Shown here: positions 36,762-46,379 of the stretch, piece by piece | How the letters are laid out: each line of letters opens with the position of its first letter | Position numbering within the stretch: the first letter of the stretch is position 1 | From: Flavobacteriaceae bacterium | Lineage (GTDB): Bacteria; Bacteroidota; Bacteroidia; Flavobacteriales; Flavobacteriaceae | Assembly: GCA_002723075.1 (NCBI GenBank) | Contig: PBNJ01000022.1 | Coordinates: forward strand, 1-64,000 | DNA: 64,000 bases | Direction of reading: 5' to 3' | The notes under the pieces: generated by a model | Told to the model about the DNA's origin: nothing | Databases searched by the model: none | What the model saw: the letters and a program-made list of their open reading frames with translations, nothing else | Position numbers and translations under genes: made by a program

Positions 36762-38423
36762 TTAGTATGCATCATTGTGAACCGCTCCAATTGCGCGTCC
36801 GGAGGGCTCATTCATATTTTGAAAAGAGGTGTCCCAAGCGAGGGCTGTTGGTGTGCTACAAGCAACAGATGGGACAGAGGGTACGGTCAAAGCCGCAGTG
36901 TCGGATGGGAAGTGCTCTTCAAAAATTGATCGATAATAGTATTCTTCTTTGGTTCTTGGAGGTTGCGTTGGAAAACGGTGATGTACAACTTCCATATCGG
37001 TATCGCTCACTTCTCTTTCAACGACTTCTTTTAAGCTATCAATCCAATTATACCCTACCCCATCACTGAATTGCTCTTTTTGACGCCAGGCAACGCTCTC
37101 TGGTAAATATTGCTCAAAAGCTTTTCGAAGCACCCATTTCTCCATGCGTTCGGGGGTAATCATTTTGTCTTTTGGATTGATTCGCATCGCTACATCTAAA
37201 AAATCTTTATCTAAAAATGGAACTCGACCCTCAATTCCCCAAGCTGCTAAAGATTTGTTTGCGCGTAAACAGTCATATTGATACAATTTATCGAGCTTGC
37301 GAACGGTCTCGTCATGAAATTCTTTGGCATCAGGCGCTTTGTGAAAATACAAATAGCCACCAAACACCTCGTCCGCACCCTCACCTGAAAGCACCATCTT
37401 TATGCCCATAGACTTGATTACTCTCGCCAATAAGTACATGGGTGTTGATGCCCGTACTGTCGTGATGTCGTAGGTCTCCAAATGATAAATAACGTCTCGT
37501 ATGGCGTCTAGTCCTTCTTGGACGGTAAAGGTCACTTCATGATGAACCGTACCGATATGTTTGGCTACCTTTTGGGCAGCTGCCAAGTCTGGCGAACCTT
37601 CTAAGCCAACAGAAAAGGAGTGCAATTGAGGCCACCATGCATCATTCTCATCGTCTGACTCAACTCGCTTTTTTGCAAACTTTTTAGCCAATGCAGAGGT
37701 GATTGATGAATCCAAACCACCAGAAAGAAGAACGCCGTAAGGAACATCACTCATCAACTGACGATGAACTGCATCTTCTAATGCTTGCTGTAGTTCATCA
37801 ATGTTTGTGCTATTGTTTTTCACAACCCCATAGTCTCGCCAATCCCGATTATACCATTTTGTCAACTCCCCTATGGTGCTATCATAATAATGTCCAGGGG
37901 GAAAGACTTCGATTTTTGTACAATAACCCTCAAGGGATTTAAGCTCAGAAGCAAAATAAAGTGTTCCATTGGCATCCCAACCAATATAAAGCGGAATAAT
38001 CCCCATATGGTCACGAGCAGCAAAAAAGGTGTTTTGAACTGCATCATAGAGAACAAAAGCAAAAATCCCGTTCAGCTCATCAACAAAATTGACTCCTTTG
38101 TCTTGGTAAAGTGCAAGTATCACTTCGCAATCAGAACCGGTTTGATATGCAAAATCGGATGTTTGTTTGCGTAATTCTCTATGATTGTAGATCTCCCCGT
38201 TTGCGGCTAAAACAAGCTGCTTGTCCTCACTGTACAAGGGTTGTTTTCCAGAAGCAGGGTCAACAATAGCGAGGCGTTCGTGAGCCAATATTGCATGTTT
38301 AGCAACATGAATACCACTCCAATCAGGACCACGATGCCGAATCTGTTTAGACATAGACAATAATTGGGGACGTAGCTCCTCAACTACTATCTTTTTATTG
38401 TAAGCGCATACAATACCACACAT
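36762..38423 (-). CDS. asnB: Asparagine synthase (glutamine-hydrolysing)
   Basis: 553 residues. N-terminal class II glutaminase starting MCGIV with nucleophile Cys2, RHRGPDWSG and NGEIYNHRELR; synthase domain with PP-loop VLLSGGLDSSITSAL and KMVLSGEGADEVFGGY. Makes asparagine from aspartate, glutamine and ATP. A 23-residue Ser/Thr/Ala/Pro-rich tail (TAALTVPSVPSVACSTPTAL) matches the usual AsnB terminus. A TATCTTTG box lies just upstream. Confidence 0.97.
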   Translation of the reverse strand: MCGIVCAYNKKIVVEELRPQLLSMSKQIRHRGPDWSGIHVAKHAILAHERLAIVDPASGKQPLYSEDKQLVLAANGEIYNHRELRKQTSDFAYQTGSDCEVILALYQDKGVNFVDELNGIFAFVLYDAVQNTFFAARDHMGIIPLYIGWDANGTLYFASELKSLEGYCTKIEVFPPGHYYDSTIGELTKWYNRDWRDYGVVKNNSTNIDELQQALEDAVHRQLMSDVPYGVLLSGGLDSSITSALAKKFAKKRVESDDENDAWWPQLHSFSVGLEGSPDLAAAQKVAKHIGTVHHEVTFTVQEGLDAIRDVIYHLETYDITTVRASTPMYLLARVIKSMGIKMVLSGEGADEVFGGYLYFHKAPDAKEFHDETVRKLDKLYQYDCLRANKSLAAWGIEGRVPFLDKDFLDVAMRINPKDKMITPERMEKWVLRKAFEQYLPESVAWRQKEQFSDGVGYNWIDSLKEVVEREVSDTDMEVVHHRFPTQPPRTKEEYYYRSIFEEHFPSDTAALTVPSVPSVACSTPTALAWDTSFQNMNEPSGRAIGAVHNDAY

Positions 38424-38437
38424 ATTAAATTTTTTTA

Positions 38438-38445
38438 CAAAGATA
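38438..38445 (-). promoter_or_regulatory. TAnnTTTG box for asnB
   Basis: TATCTTTG on the minus strand, 14 bases before the asnB ATG, with TTTG 24 bases further upstream (longer than the usual 19-21). Confidence 0.5.
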
Positions 38446-38589
38446 TATTTTGCATGTATAATTAAAAGACAAACTTGTTTTTTTATAACTATTTTATATT
38501 AATAACTAATTTTTAATATAAATTTTATATATTATGAATAAAAATTAAGTGAAAAAGTTTAAGATTGTTTGTGTGATAGTTTTTAATTT

Positions 38590-38595
38590 AGGGGG
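38590..38595 (+). promoter_or_regulatory. SD-like AGGGGG before the FtsE-like gene
   Basis: AGGGGG ends 7 bases before the ATG at 38603. Shine-Dalgarno-like runs are unusual in this window, where most starts have only A/T-rich leaders. Confidence 0.4.
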
Positions 38596-38602
38596 CTAAA
38601 TC

Positions 38603-39277
38603 ATGGATAAACATATTATTTCGTTTGAGGGCGCAACAATCTCACAAGACAAAAAAGTTGTGCTTCGTGAGGTTTCATTTTCATTAGTTGAGGGTGATTT
38701 TGTTTATCTCATCGGCAGAACAGGAACTGGAAAAAGTAGCCTTCTGAAGACACTATATGGTGATTTAAAGCTTCGAGAAGGAAAAGGGAAAGTTGTTGAT
38801 TGTGAGTTGTTAAAATTGCGAGAGCGGCACATCCCAGATTTACGGCGCCAACTCGGTGTGGTTTTTCAGGACTTTCAACTTCTTCCTGACCGAAGCGTAG
38901 AAAAAAACCTCGACTTTGTTTTACGAGCGACGGGTTGGAAATCAGCTGACAAACGAAAAGACCGCATAACCGAAGTGTTAGGAGCTGTTGGGCTTGAAGA
39001 CAAGCTCAAGTTTTTTCCGCATGAACTTTCAGGTGGAGAGCAGCAACGAATTGCGATTTCACGCGCACTTCTCAATAAGCCAAAGCTAATCCTCGCGGAT
39101 GAGCCAACGGGAAATTTAGATCCAATTACGAGTGAAGAAGTGATGAAACTCCTTCACGAAATCAACCAACAGGGAACAACGATTTTGATGGCGACGCATG
39201 ATTTTGGGTTGATATCCAAATTTCCAAAAAGAACCCTGATGTGTGAAGACCAACTGGTTGTTGAGGTAAAAAAGTAA
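38603..39277 (+). CDS. ftsE: FtsE-like ABC transporter ATPase
   Basis: 224 residues, a lone ATPase domain. Walker [17 protein letters not shown], signature [34 protein letters not shown]-loop ATHDFGL. The size and the [26 protein letters not shown] block fit FtsE, which with FtsX links the divisome to peptidoglycan hydrolases at the inner face of the membrane. No ftsX gene is adjacent. It ends 2 bases before the convergent glycosyltransferase stop. A LolD/MacB-type ATPase is the main alternative. Confidence 0.8.
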   Translation: MDKHIISFEGATISQDKKVVLREVSFSLVEGDFVYLIGRTGTGKSSLLKTLYGDLKLREGKGKVVDCELLKLRERHIPDLRRQLGVVFQDFQLLPDRSVEKNLDFVLRATGWKSADKRKDRITEVLGAVGLEDKLKFFPHELSGGEQQRIAISRALLNKPKLILADEPTGNLDPITSEEVMKLLHEINQQGTTILMATHDFGLISKFPKRTLMCEDQLVVEVKK

Positions 39278-39279
39278 AT

Positions 39280-40374
39280 TTAAACTTTTTCAATTAAAGA
39301 TTTCCATTCAGCAGCAATTTTGTCCATAGATAGATGGGCAACTGAATTCTTTGCATTTGCACGAAGTTTATTGTAAAGCTCAGAATCTTCAATCATACGA
39401 TTCAAGGAATCAGTCATTTTACCTTTATCATTAGCTTTGACGAGTAATCCGTTTTTTTCATGCTGGATAATCTCTCTTGGACCTGTAGGACAATCATATG
39501 AAACAACTGGAGTGCCACATGCCAAAGACTCTATCAATACCATGGGAAAGCCTTCTAACTCACTTGTCATAATCAAAAATTCTGCTTTTTTGAAATACAC
39601 ATATGGATTAGCAACAAAACCCATAAAATGTATTTTTTTTGAATTATTTAGAGTCCTAGCATAAGTCTCCAAGCTTTGCTTTAATTTACCTTGACCTAAA
39701 AAAATGAGATGAATGTTGTTTTTGTGGAGTATAGAGTTTTCATAACATTCTAATGCATGATCAAATTGCTTGACATAATCATCCATTCGTCCAACACATA
39801 AAACGTATTTATCTTTGAATGAATGATTACTATTTTTGACTCTATCGCTAATATTGAAGTCAAAACCATTGTAAATTGTTTGTGTGTTATTTAACCCTAA
39901 TAAATTTAATTTATTTTCAATATCGTTAGAAACGCTAATAACCTTAGTTAATTTTTTATATATGTGTCTAAATAGTATTCTAGGTCGAGGGAAATAGATT
40001 TCCAAATCTGATCTATGGCAGACGAAAAACTTTTTGGCTTTTATTTTGTAAATAAAAAGGTGTATTAATAATTCACGTATTGGACTTCTTCTCGCCCTTG
40101 AATCAATAATTGTATGGGGAGATAAACGCTTAATTAATATACTCCATCTAAAAAAGGCTGAAATGGTTTGAAATGGAAGAAAAGGTGATCCTTTTACAAG
40201 TCCAAGTGAAATATGGTTTCCACTATAATTATAATCAACATCATCATAAGCTGTTATAATAGTTACTTTATATCCAGTTGATGAAAGAAATTTTGACATG
40301 TCTGCCATAACCCTTTCAGCACCTCCCCTTCCTAGAGACGGGCCTACTAACAAAATATGTTTTTTGGTAAACAA
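39280..40374 (-). CDS. Glycosyltransferase family 4
   Basis: 364 residues, GT-B fold. N-terminal LVGPSLGRGGAERVMADMSKFL and C-terminal nucleotide-sugar site ELEGFPMVLIESLACGTPVVSYDCPTGPREII (E-x7-E motif) define the GT4 class; CVGRMDDYVKQFDHAL marks the domain junction. It probably adds a sugar to a surface polysaccharide at the cytoplasmic membrane; donor and acceptor are unknown. The gene is visibly richer in AT than neighbouring housekeeping genes. Divergent from the GT2 gene with a 69-base gap. Confidence 0.92.
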   Translation of the reverse strand: MFTKKHILLVGPSLGRGGAERVMADMSKFLSSTGYKVTIITAYDDVDYNYSGNHISLGLVKGSPFLPFQTISAFFRWSILIKRLSPHTIIDSRARRSPIRELLIHLFIYKIKAKKFFVCHRSDLEIYFPRPRILFRHIYKKLTKVISVSNDIENKLNLLGLNNTQTIYNGFDFNISDRVKNSNHSFKDKYVLCVGRMDDYVKQFDHALECYENSILHKNNIHLIFLGQGKLKQSLETYARTLNNSKKIHFMGFVANPYVYFKKAEFLIMTSELEGFPMVLIESLACGTPVVSYDCPTGPREIIQHEKNGLLVKANDKGKMTDSLNRMIEDSELYNKLRANAKNSVAHLSMDKIAAEWKSLIEKV

Positions 40375-40430
40375 CTGTGTGGTTTTAAAATCCTTTTAAA
40401 CTTAAAAATAAATACAACACTAACTTTAAC

Positions 40431-40438
40431 TAATTTTG
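40431..40438 (+). promoter_or_regulatory. TAnnTTTG box for the GT2 gene
   Basis: TAATTTTG ending 5 bases before the ATG at 40444; predicts a leaderless or nearly leaderless mRNA. Confidence 0.4.
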
Positions 40439-40443
40439 GAGCT

Positions 40444-41352
40444 ATGGTCAAACTTTCGGTTCATATTTTAACATATAACTCAGAGGCGTTTATTTCAAGG
40501 TGTCTAAGTTCAATAATTGAGCAAAAAACCAACTTTCCATACGAAATCGTAATTGGTGATGATGCATCTACAGACAAAACAGTTGACATTATCAATTCAT
40601 ATACAAACATACTAGATAAAATAAAATTAAAAATTCATGACAGTAATTTGGGGGTGTTAAATAATTTTATTGACACGCTACAAAGATGTAACGGCAAATA
40701 CATCTTTGATATTGCTGGCGACGATTGGTTGTCAGACCCCTATGCGCTTCAAACCTTAGTGAATGAACTGGATCAAAACCCAACTTTTGGTTTTGTCGAT
40801 AGTGGGTTTGACTGTTACTACCAACGATCTGGCAAAATCAAATCATTTGTCAATAAAAACATCGTAACATCAGCGAAAGAAGAGTATATCAATAGGCACA
40901 AAATTTTTGGTACAAGTTTTATGGGGTGCTGTTACAGGAAATCTTCAATTGAAAAATATGTGGACTTTGACGAGTACAGAAATCAACAAATTGATTTTGA
41001 AGATTACCCAATTTTGACAGATTTAATGATGAATTCTGACTTTGGGCTGATCCCAAAAGCATTAAGCGTATATCGCAAACACAGGGATTCTCACTCTCAC
41101 AAAGCAGATTCTTATTTAAAAGTCAAATTATATTTTGCAGAAAAGTACAACTACTCCAAAACCGAGGTAACAAAAATCCATCAAGTCCATGACGAACACA
41201 TGCTTCACAACGCCAGTTTGACTAGTAACAAAAAATCTGGGCGCAAACATTATAAACCCTTGCGCAGACCTATCCTACGTAATTTCGTGTATTTTGTATC
41301 AAGCCAAAGTCACGTCGCAAGAAAATTCTTTACTCTTTTTCGAAAAATCTAA
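40444..41352 (+). CDS. Glycosyltransferase family 2
   Basis: 302 residues from the ATG at 40444 (MVKLSVHILTYNSEAFISRCLSSI); the 29-residue ORF-track extension is intergenic and lacks homology features. GT-A motifs: IVIGDDASTDKTVDIINSY (nucleotide-binding Asp pair) and FDIAGDDWLSDPYALQ (DxD-equivalent). Likely transfers a sugar to a polysaccharide or lipid-linked intermediate. A basic C-terminus (GRKHYKPLRRPILRNFVYF) may touch the membrane. Overlaps the convergent flippase gene by 23 bases. Confidence 0.92.
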   Translation: MVKLSVHILTYNSEAFISRCLSSIIEQKTNFPYEIVIGDDASTDKTVDIINSYTNILDKIKLKIHDSNLGVLNNFIDTLQRCNGKYIFDIAGDDWLSDPYALQTLVNELDQNPTFGFVDSGFDCYYQRSGKIKSFVNKNIVTSAKEEYINRHKIFGTSFMGCCYRKSSIEKYVDFDEYRNQQIDFEDYPILTDLMMNSDFGLIPKALSVYRKHRDSHSHKADSYLKVKLYFAEKYNYSKTEVTKIHQVHDEHMLHNASLTSNKKSGRKHYKPLRRPILRNFVYFVSSQSHVARKFFTLFRKI

Positions 41353-42601
41353 AATGCTTTCCGAAGTAAATCACCACCCACAACAAATACAAGAAATAGG
41401 TCCCTGCAAAAGCCATAGACGCTCCAACGACTCCGTATAGTTCTACAAGAAATACGCTCAGACCAAAAAATACAAGGCCTGAAATCAACTCTGATAAAAC
41501 AAAGACTGTTGTTAGTTTTTTGGCAATCATAATAAATGAAAAGGTAAACGAAAGCAGTTTTAAAAACGTGCCCAACAACTCCCATTTCAACAGAAATATT
41601 GTTTCTAGAAAACTCGATGCGTATAACAATGGAATGACATCATTACCAAACCAAAAGATTAGCAACATCGCAGGGAAAGCCACGACAAATAAAAATTTAA
41701 CACCCCAAAAAACAACTTTCAACATTTCCTGTCCTGTATTGGCTTCAACGAGTTTTGGTAAATAATACAAGGATATTGATGAAATTGCCAAACCGCTTAT
41801 AAAGAGTGATAATCTACTATACCCCTCCCAATAAGAAGCAAGTTCAACCCCTGAATGTTCAACAAGCAAGCTTCGAATGACAATTAATAAAGATGGGAAA
41901 ACCATGGCCGCAACAGCTGACATCAATGTAAAAGACAGTACAGGCTTAAATACAAACAGGCGAAAAGGTTTGCCAAAAAGCATCTGACCAAAATGCCATG
42001 ATTTACGAATATGAAACCAATAGGTCAAAAGCATGATCACACTTGGAACAAACACGCTCAAAACCAGCCCGAGCTTATTTGTATAATAAATCAAAGCAGT
42101 AGAGACCCCCAAAGTCAACAGAGCAGAAATCAAAGTTGATTGCACGATGATTTTATACGATTTCAAGCCATGAAAAAAGGATTGCATCAGGGTATGAAAA
42201 ACAAAGCAGAGCAAACTCAACACAATCCCCCCTGTAAGCCAAGGAATAAGATTACGATCGTTTTCACCGAGCTGTAAAAGATTCAAGATTTGGTCATATA
42301 GAATAAAATAAAGAGCAGTGGAAATAAAAAATCCAACGAGCATAAGTGATAAGCATGCCTGTAAAATAAATGTTTGACGGTCTTTATATTCTCCTGAAAG
42401 GTACTTCACCGCACCTTCATATACCCCTGCCCCGCTGATTTGTTGTAGAATCGTGAATACACTTTTTAAATTTCCTACAAATAACAAAGCAGGAGAACCT
42501 AAAAACACAACAATCATTTTATTGATAACAAGTGAAGAAATGGCTTTGACAAACTGCGCAATCCCGTTTAGAACTGTGTAAAACGTCCCTTTTGAAATCA
42601 T
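41330..42601 (-). CDS. O-antigen flippase/Wzx-like transporter
   Basis: 423 residues with about 12 membrane helices, MOP superfamily. The N-terminal KGTFYTVLNGIAQFVKAISSLVINKMIVVFLGSPALLFVGNLKSV and QISGAGVYEGAVKYLS blocks resemble the O-antigen translocase WzxE type found in Bacteroidota. It would flip lipid-linked glycans across the inner membrane. It follows the FemAB-like gene with a one-base stop/start overlap (TGATG) and is near two glycosyltransferases and kdsA, consistent with LPS or capsule assembly. Confidence 0.88.
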   Translation of the reverse strand: MISKGTFYTVLNGIAQFVKAISSLVINKMIVVFLGSPALLFVGNLKSVFTILQQISGAGVYEGAVKYLSGEYKDRQTFILQACLSLMLVGFFISTALYFILYDQILNLLQLGENDRNLIPWLTGGIVLSLLCFVFHTLMQSFFHGLKSYKIIVQSTLISALLTLGVSTALIYYTNKLGLVLSVFVPSVIMLLTYWFHIRKSWHFGQMLFGKPFRLFVFKPVLSFTLMSAVAAMVFPSLLIVIRSLLVEHSGVELASYWEGYSRLSLFISGLAISSISLYYLPKLVEANTGQEMLKVVFWGVKFLFVVAFPAMLLIFWFGNDVIPLLYASSFLETIFLLKWELLGTFLKLLSFTFSFIMIAKKLTTVFVLSELISGLVFFGLSVFLVELYGVVGASMAFAGTYFLYLLWVVIYFGKHFRFFEKE

Positions 42602-43575
42602 CAGTTCATCAGCTTTTCGAGAATGGAATAATTTGCGATGTTGATCTTATAAAAATCATGGGTCAGGGCGCTCCCTCCAAAACTCTCTTTCCAATAACTC
42701 AATGTATGATTAAGCACTCGACCATTGTCCTCGTTGGAGTGACCAAAACTAAAATAGTCAAATTCACTGCTCTTCTTTTGAATAATATGAGCAAATAGTG
42801 CAGAAAGTGCATCCGTAGATTTCCCATAAGGGGTTGCAGAAATATATTGTGCCAAAGATGTTTTTCTGGTGTTGAACAAGGTTGTTCCGCCTAGGATTTT
42901 ATCTCCTTCATAAATATCGTATTGTTTGATATGATCTGGAAATGTATCTTTTAAGAACTGAATTTCTTGAAGAGAATGGACGGGTGTACCCCCATGGCTA
43001 ATCTGCAAATTGGGAATTAGGACCTCATTCCAAAAGGGTTCCATATTGTCTGTTTCATGGATTTGAAAATCGTATGAATTAGCCGATTTAATTTTTCGCT
43101 TTCGATTTTCATTGGGTTTAAAGGAAGATGGCCGTAAACAAATCGCAGCGTCTCTGCGATATAGTTCCGCTTGGACAACAAACAAAGCATATTGAATTTC
43201 TTCCGATGGCTGTAGGTGATAAAGAGCTGGGGTTTGCTTGATGATGAGATTTAAAAATCCTTTGTCGGCATAGTATTTCAATAGTACTGCAAAAGCAGCC
43301 AAAGCATCACTGAGCTTTATTTGTTTTGGCAACACCAATCCCCCATAACTCAAACCTTGATGAGAATAAATTGTATGTCCATCACTGTTGGCCGGAAAAA
43401 CGGCAATAAGCTTTTCGTTCTTGTAAACCAACAGTGAAGCATCTGTAAAACGGTCGCCATGATAAGCGATAAATTTACGCGTGAGCATAAAAGTTCCATT
43501 TTTGGATCTTTCTACAAAATCATCCCAAGCTTTACTAAGGGAATCCGTACATCGCTCAATTTTATATCCTCTCAT
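42601..43575 (-). CDS. FemAB-like GNAT-fold acyl/aminoacyl transferase
   Basis: 324 residues from the ATG at 43575 (MRGYKIERCTDSLSKAWDDFVE); the ORF-track start 30 bases upstream is a TTG. The C-terminal half (IYEGDKILGGTTLFNTRKTSLAQYISATPYGKSTDALSALFAHIIQ then DYFSFGHSNEDNGRVLNHTLSYWKESFGG) is the second GNAT domain of FemAB-like proteins. These enzymes transfer amino acids or acyl groups, in polysaccharide loci often onto glycan sugars. Coupled to the flippase gene; 34 bases after typA. Donor and acceptor unknown. Confidence 0.82.
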   Translation of the reverse strand: MRGYKIERCTDSLSKAWDDFVERSKNGTFMLTRKFIAYHGDRFTDASLLVYKNEKLIAVFPANSDGHTIYSHQGLSYGGLVLPKQIKLSDALAAFAVLLKYYADKGFLNLIIKQTPALYHLQPSEEIQYALFVVQAELYRRDAAICLRPSSFKPNENRKRKIKSANSYDFQIHETDNMEPFWNEVLIPNLQISHGGTPVHSLQEIQFLKDTFPDHIKQYDIYEGDKILGGTTLFNTRKTSLAQYISATPYGKSTDALSALFAHIIQKKSSEFDYFSFGHSNEDNGRVLNHTLSYWKESFGGSALTHDFYKINIANYSILEKLMN

Positions 43576-43609
43576 GAACTGAACAGAAAACGTAAAATTA
43601 CTCAATAAA

Positions 43610-45415
43610 TTACCCGAATTGTTTTTCCTGTCGTTTGCGCACGTTTTCGTCGAGGTAGATTTTACGCAATCGTTGGGAGTTTGGGGTCACCTCCACATAC
43701 TCATCTTTTTGAATATACTCCAATGCCTCTTCTAAGCTAAACTGAATTGGCGGTGCGAGCTTGACTTTATCATCAGATCCCGCAGCACGTACATTGGATA
43801 GTTTTTTGGTTTTGGTCACATTGACAACCAAATCATCCGCTCGCGAATTTTCACCAATTACCTGTCCCGTATAAATTTCTTCTCCAGGGTGAATGAAAAA
43901 TTTACCGCGGTCTTGCAATTTGTCCAAGGAATAAGGGATAGCTGTTCCCTTCTCCATCGAAATCAAAGAGCCATTGATTCTCCCTTGAATCTCCCCTTTG
44001 AAGGGTTCGAATGCAGTAAATCGGTGATTCATAATAGCCTCTCCCGCTGTCGCGGTGAGAAGTTGGTTTCGCAAGCCAATAATTCCGCGTGATGGGATCT
44101 TGAATGAGCAAATCATTCGTCCTCCTTTTGGCTCCATCGCTACGATCTCACCTTTTCGTGTAGTAACCATTTCAACTGCTTTACCAGAAACCTCCTCTGG
44201 CAAATCAATAGTAAGTTCTTCTACAGGTTCGTACTTTTTTCCATCAATCTCTTTGACGATGACTTGTGGCTGCCCGATTTGGAGCTCATACCCCTCTCTC
44301 CGCATGGTTTCGATTAGCACGGACAAATGCAACACCCCACGTCCATATACGATAAACTTGTCAGCTGTTTCGGTTTCTTCCAAACGCATGGCAAGGTTCC
44401 GTTCGAGTTCTCTCTCCAAGCGGTCTTTGATATGACGAGACGTTACAAATTTTCCTTCTTTTCCAAAAAAGGGCGAATCATTGATGGTGAACAACATACT
44501 CATCGTGGGCTCATCAATCGCAATGGTTGGCAGTCCTTCGGGAGATTCGATATCCGCAACAGTATCACCGATTTCAAAATCATCTAAACCGACAATGGCG
44601 CACAAGTCTCCCGCACCTACTTCTTCTACCTTTTTTCTTCCTAGTCCGTCAAAAACGAGTAATTCTTTGATTTTGGACTTCACGATTGAACCATCCCTTT
44701 TGACTAATGAAACTGCATCAGATGCTTTTAGCACACCTCGTTGCAATCGACCAATGGCAATCCGACCTGTGAATGAAGAATAATCCAATGAGGTGATCAG
44801 CATTTGTTTGGTTCCGTCTTCTACTTTTGGGGAAGGGATATGTTTGATGACAGCATCCAGTAAGGGTTCAACCGAATCTGTTTGGACTTGATAATCCTCC
44901 GACATCCAGTTGTGTTTTGCTGATCCGTATAAGACTGGAAAATCAAGTTGCCATTCTTCTGCACCGAGCTCAAACATCAAGTCAAAAACCGCTTCATATA
45001 CCTCTTCAGGAGTGCAGTTTTCTTTATCGACTTTATTGATAACGACTATGGGTTTTAGCTTTAGACCAATTGCTTTTTGCAAAACAAAGCGAGTTTGAGG
45101 CATGGGTCCCTCAAAGGCATCAACCAACAACAAAACACCATCAGCCATGTTAAGAACACGCTCAACTTCGCCGCCAAAATCGGCGTGACCAGGCGTATCA
45201 ATAATATTGATTTTATTGCCCTTATACGGAACAGAAACGTTTTTTGAGAGTATCGTAATGCCTCGTTCACGTTCCAAGTCATTGTTGTCGAGAATCAGCT
45301 CGCCCTTAGATTCATTTTCACGAAAAAGTTGGCAGTGATGAAGAATTTTATCAACCAAAGTTGTCTTACCATGGTCTACGTGCGCAATAATTGCAATGTT
45401 TCGGATGTTTTTCAT
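43610..45415 (-). CDS. typA: Translational GTPase TypA/BipA
   Basis: 601 residues from the ATG at 45415 (MKNIRNIAIIAHVDHGKTT); the ORF-track start is a TTG two codons earlier. GTPase motifs: AHVDHGKTT (G1), ERERGITI (G2), DTPGHADFG (G3), NKVDKE (G4). Elongation factor-like domains II, III and V follow, with the BipA-specific C-terminus (DELVEVTPNSQRLRK-type: EYVEVTPNSQRLRKIYLDENVRKR). It acts on the 50S subunit in assembly and stress adaptation. A TACATTTG box lies 17 bases upstream. Confidence 0.97.
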   Translation of the reverse strand: MKNIRNIAIIAHVDHGKTTLVDKILHHCQLFRENESKGELILDNNDLERERGITILSKNVSVPYKGNKINIIDTPGHADFGGEVERVLNMADGVLLLVDAFEGPMPQTRFVLQKAIGLKLKPIVVINKVDKENCTPEEVYEAVFDLMFELGAEEWQLDFPVLYGSAKHNWMSEDYQVQTDSVEPLLDAVIKHIPSPKVEDGTKQMLITSLDYSSFTGRIAIGRLQRGVLKASDAVSLVKRDGSIVKSKIKELLVFDGLGRKKVEEVGAGDLCAIVGLDDFEIGDTVADIESPEGLPTIAIDEPTMSMLFTINDSPFFGKEGKFVTSRHIKDRLERELERNLAMRLEETETADKFIVYGRGVLHLSVLIETMRREGYELQIGQPQVIVKEIDGKKYEPVEELTIDLPEEVSGKAVEMVTTRKGEIVAMEPKGGRMICSFKIPSRGIIGLRNQLLTATAGEAIMNHRFTAFEPFKGEIQGRINGSLISMEKGTAIPYSLDKLQDRGKFFIHPGEEIYTGQVIGENSRADDLVVNVTKTKKLSNVRAAGSDDKVKLAPPIQFSLEEALEYIQKDEYVEVTPNSQRLRKIYLDENVRKRQEKQFG

Positions 45416-45432
45416 TTCCAATTTTATCGGCG

Positions 45433-45440
45433 CAAATGTA
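45433..45440 (-). promoter_or_regulatory. TAnnTTTG box for typA
   Basis: TACATTTG on the minus strand, 17 bases before the typA ATG. No convincing -33 element. Confidence 0.45.
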
Positions 45441-45500
45441 CATTTTTTACGGCGAGTTCGTTGATTTCTTAAGCAAATCCTAAATCAGTATTTTTACATC

Positions 45501-46310
45501 ATGAAATCATTTCAAGATTGTCTATCAACCTCTAACTCCTTTTTCCTTCTTGCTGGCCCTTGTGCGATTGAGGGAGAGGAAATGGCGATGCGAATCGCAG
45601 AGCATATGGTTAAGATCACAGAGCAACTTGGAATTCCTTTTGTATTTAAAGGGAGCTTTAAGAAAGCAAATCGCAGTCGTTTGGACAGTTTTATAGGCAT
45701 TGGAGATGAAAAAGCATTAAAAATTCTACAAAAAGTAGGTGTTGAATTCGGAGTTCCAACAGTTACCGATATTCACGAAGCCGATGATGCTGTAAAAGCA
45801 GCTGAATTTGTAGATGTCCTTCAAATCCCTGCCTTTTTGGTTCGTCAAACAGATTTGATCGTCGCCGCTGCGAAAACAGGAAAATACATCAACTTAAAAA
45901 AAGGACAGTTTATGAGTCCTGAAAGCATGCAACACGCAGTTGTGAAAGTAACTGATTCTTCTAATGAAAACGTCTGGATTACTGATCGCGGAACCATGTT
46001 TGGATATCAGGACTTGGTGGTTGACTTTCGTGGGATTCCTGTGATGAAAGCTTTCGCACCTACGATTTTGGATGTGACTCATTCATTGCAACAGCCCAAT
46101 CAGGTAAGCGGTGTGACAGGTGGACGCCCTGAAATGATTGAAACAATGGCACGAGCAGGGATTGCAGCTGGTGTTGATGGTCTGTTTATGGAAACTCATT
46201 TTGATACAAAACATGCAAAGAGTGATAGCGGAAATATGCTTCCGTTGGAACTCATGGAAGGTCTTTTAACACGACTTCACAAGCTTTACCAAGCTACTAC
46301 CGCATTGTAA
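45501..46310 (+). CDS. kdsA: 3-deoxy-8-phosphooctulonate synthase (KDO-8-P synthase)
   Basis: 269 residues. Condenses phosphoenolpyruvate and arabinose 5-phosphate to KDO-8-phosphate for the LPS inner core. Motifs: LAGPCAIEGEEMAMRIAE, FKGSFKKANRSRLDSFIGIG, VPTVTDIHE, INLKKGQFMSPE and the late GLFMETHFD. The Asn in KKAN suggests the metal-independent class (metallo-enzymes have Cys at an N-terminal position). It is divergent from typA and followed by tmRNA. Confidence 0.97.
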   Translation: MKSFQDCLSTSNSFFLLAGPCAIEGEEMAMRIAEHMVKITEQLGIPFVFKGSFKKANRSRLDSFIGIGDEKALKILQKVGVEFGVPTVTDIHEADDAVKAAEFVDVLQIPAFLVRQTDLIVAAAKTGKYINLKKGQFMSPESMQHAVVKVTDSSNENVWITDRGTMFGYQDLVVDFRGIPVMKAFAPTILDVTHSLQQPNQVSGVTGGRPEMIETMARAGIAAGVDGLFMETHFDTKHAKSDSGNMLPLELMEGLLTRLHKLYQATTAL

Positions 46311-46332
46311 TTCATCTTCAGCTGAAAAATGT

Positions 46333-46340
46333 TATTTTTG
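46333..46340 (+). promoter_or_regulatory. TAnnTTTG box for tmRNA
   Basis: TATTTTTG, 39 bases before the mature tmRNA 5' end, with TTG 25 bases upstream. The precursor would need 5' trimming by RNase P. Confidence 0.5.
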
Positions 46341-46379
46341 CAATGCTCTACTTTTTGAGAAAGTTCATTGAAACACATC

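Noticed and set aside
36744-37069. Plus-strand ORFs of 61 and 100 residues with several Cys
   Set aside because: Antisense shadows of asnB; composition is explained by the asnB codons.
44055-44783. Plus-strand ORFs of 86-126 residues
   Set aside because: Antisense to typA, a highly conserved gene; Ser-rich composition is typical of antisense frames.
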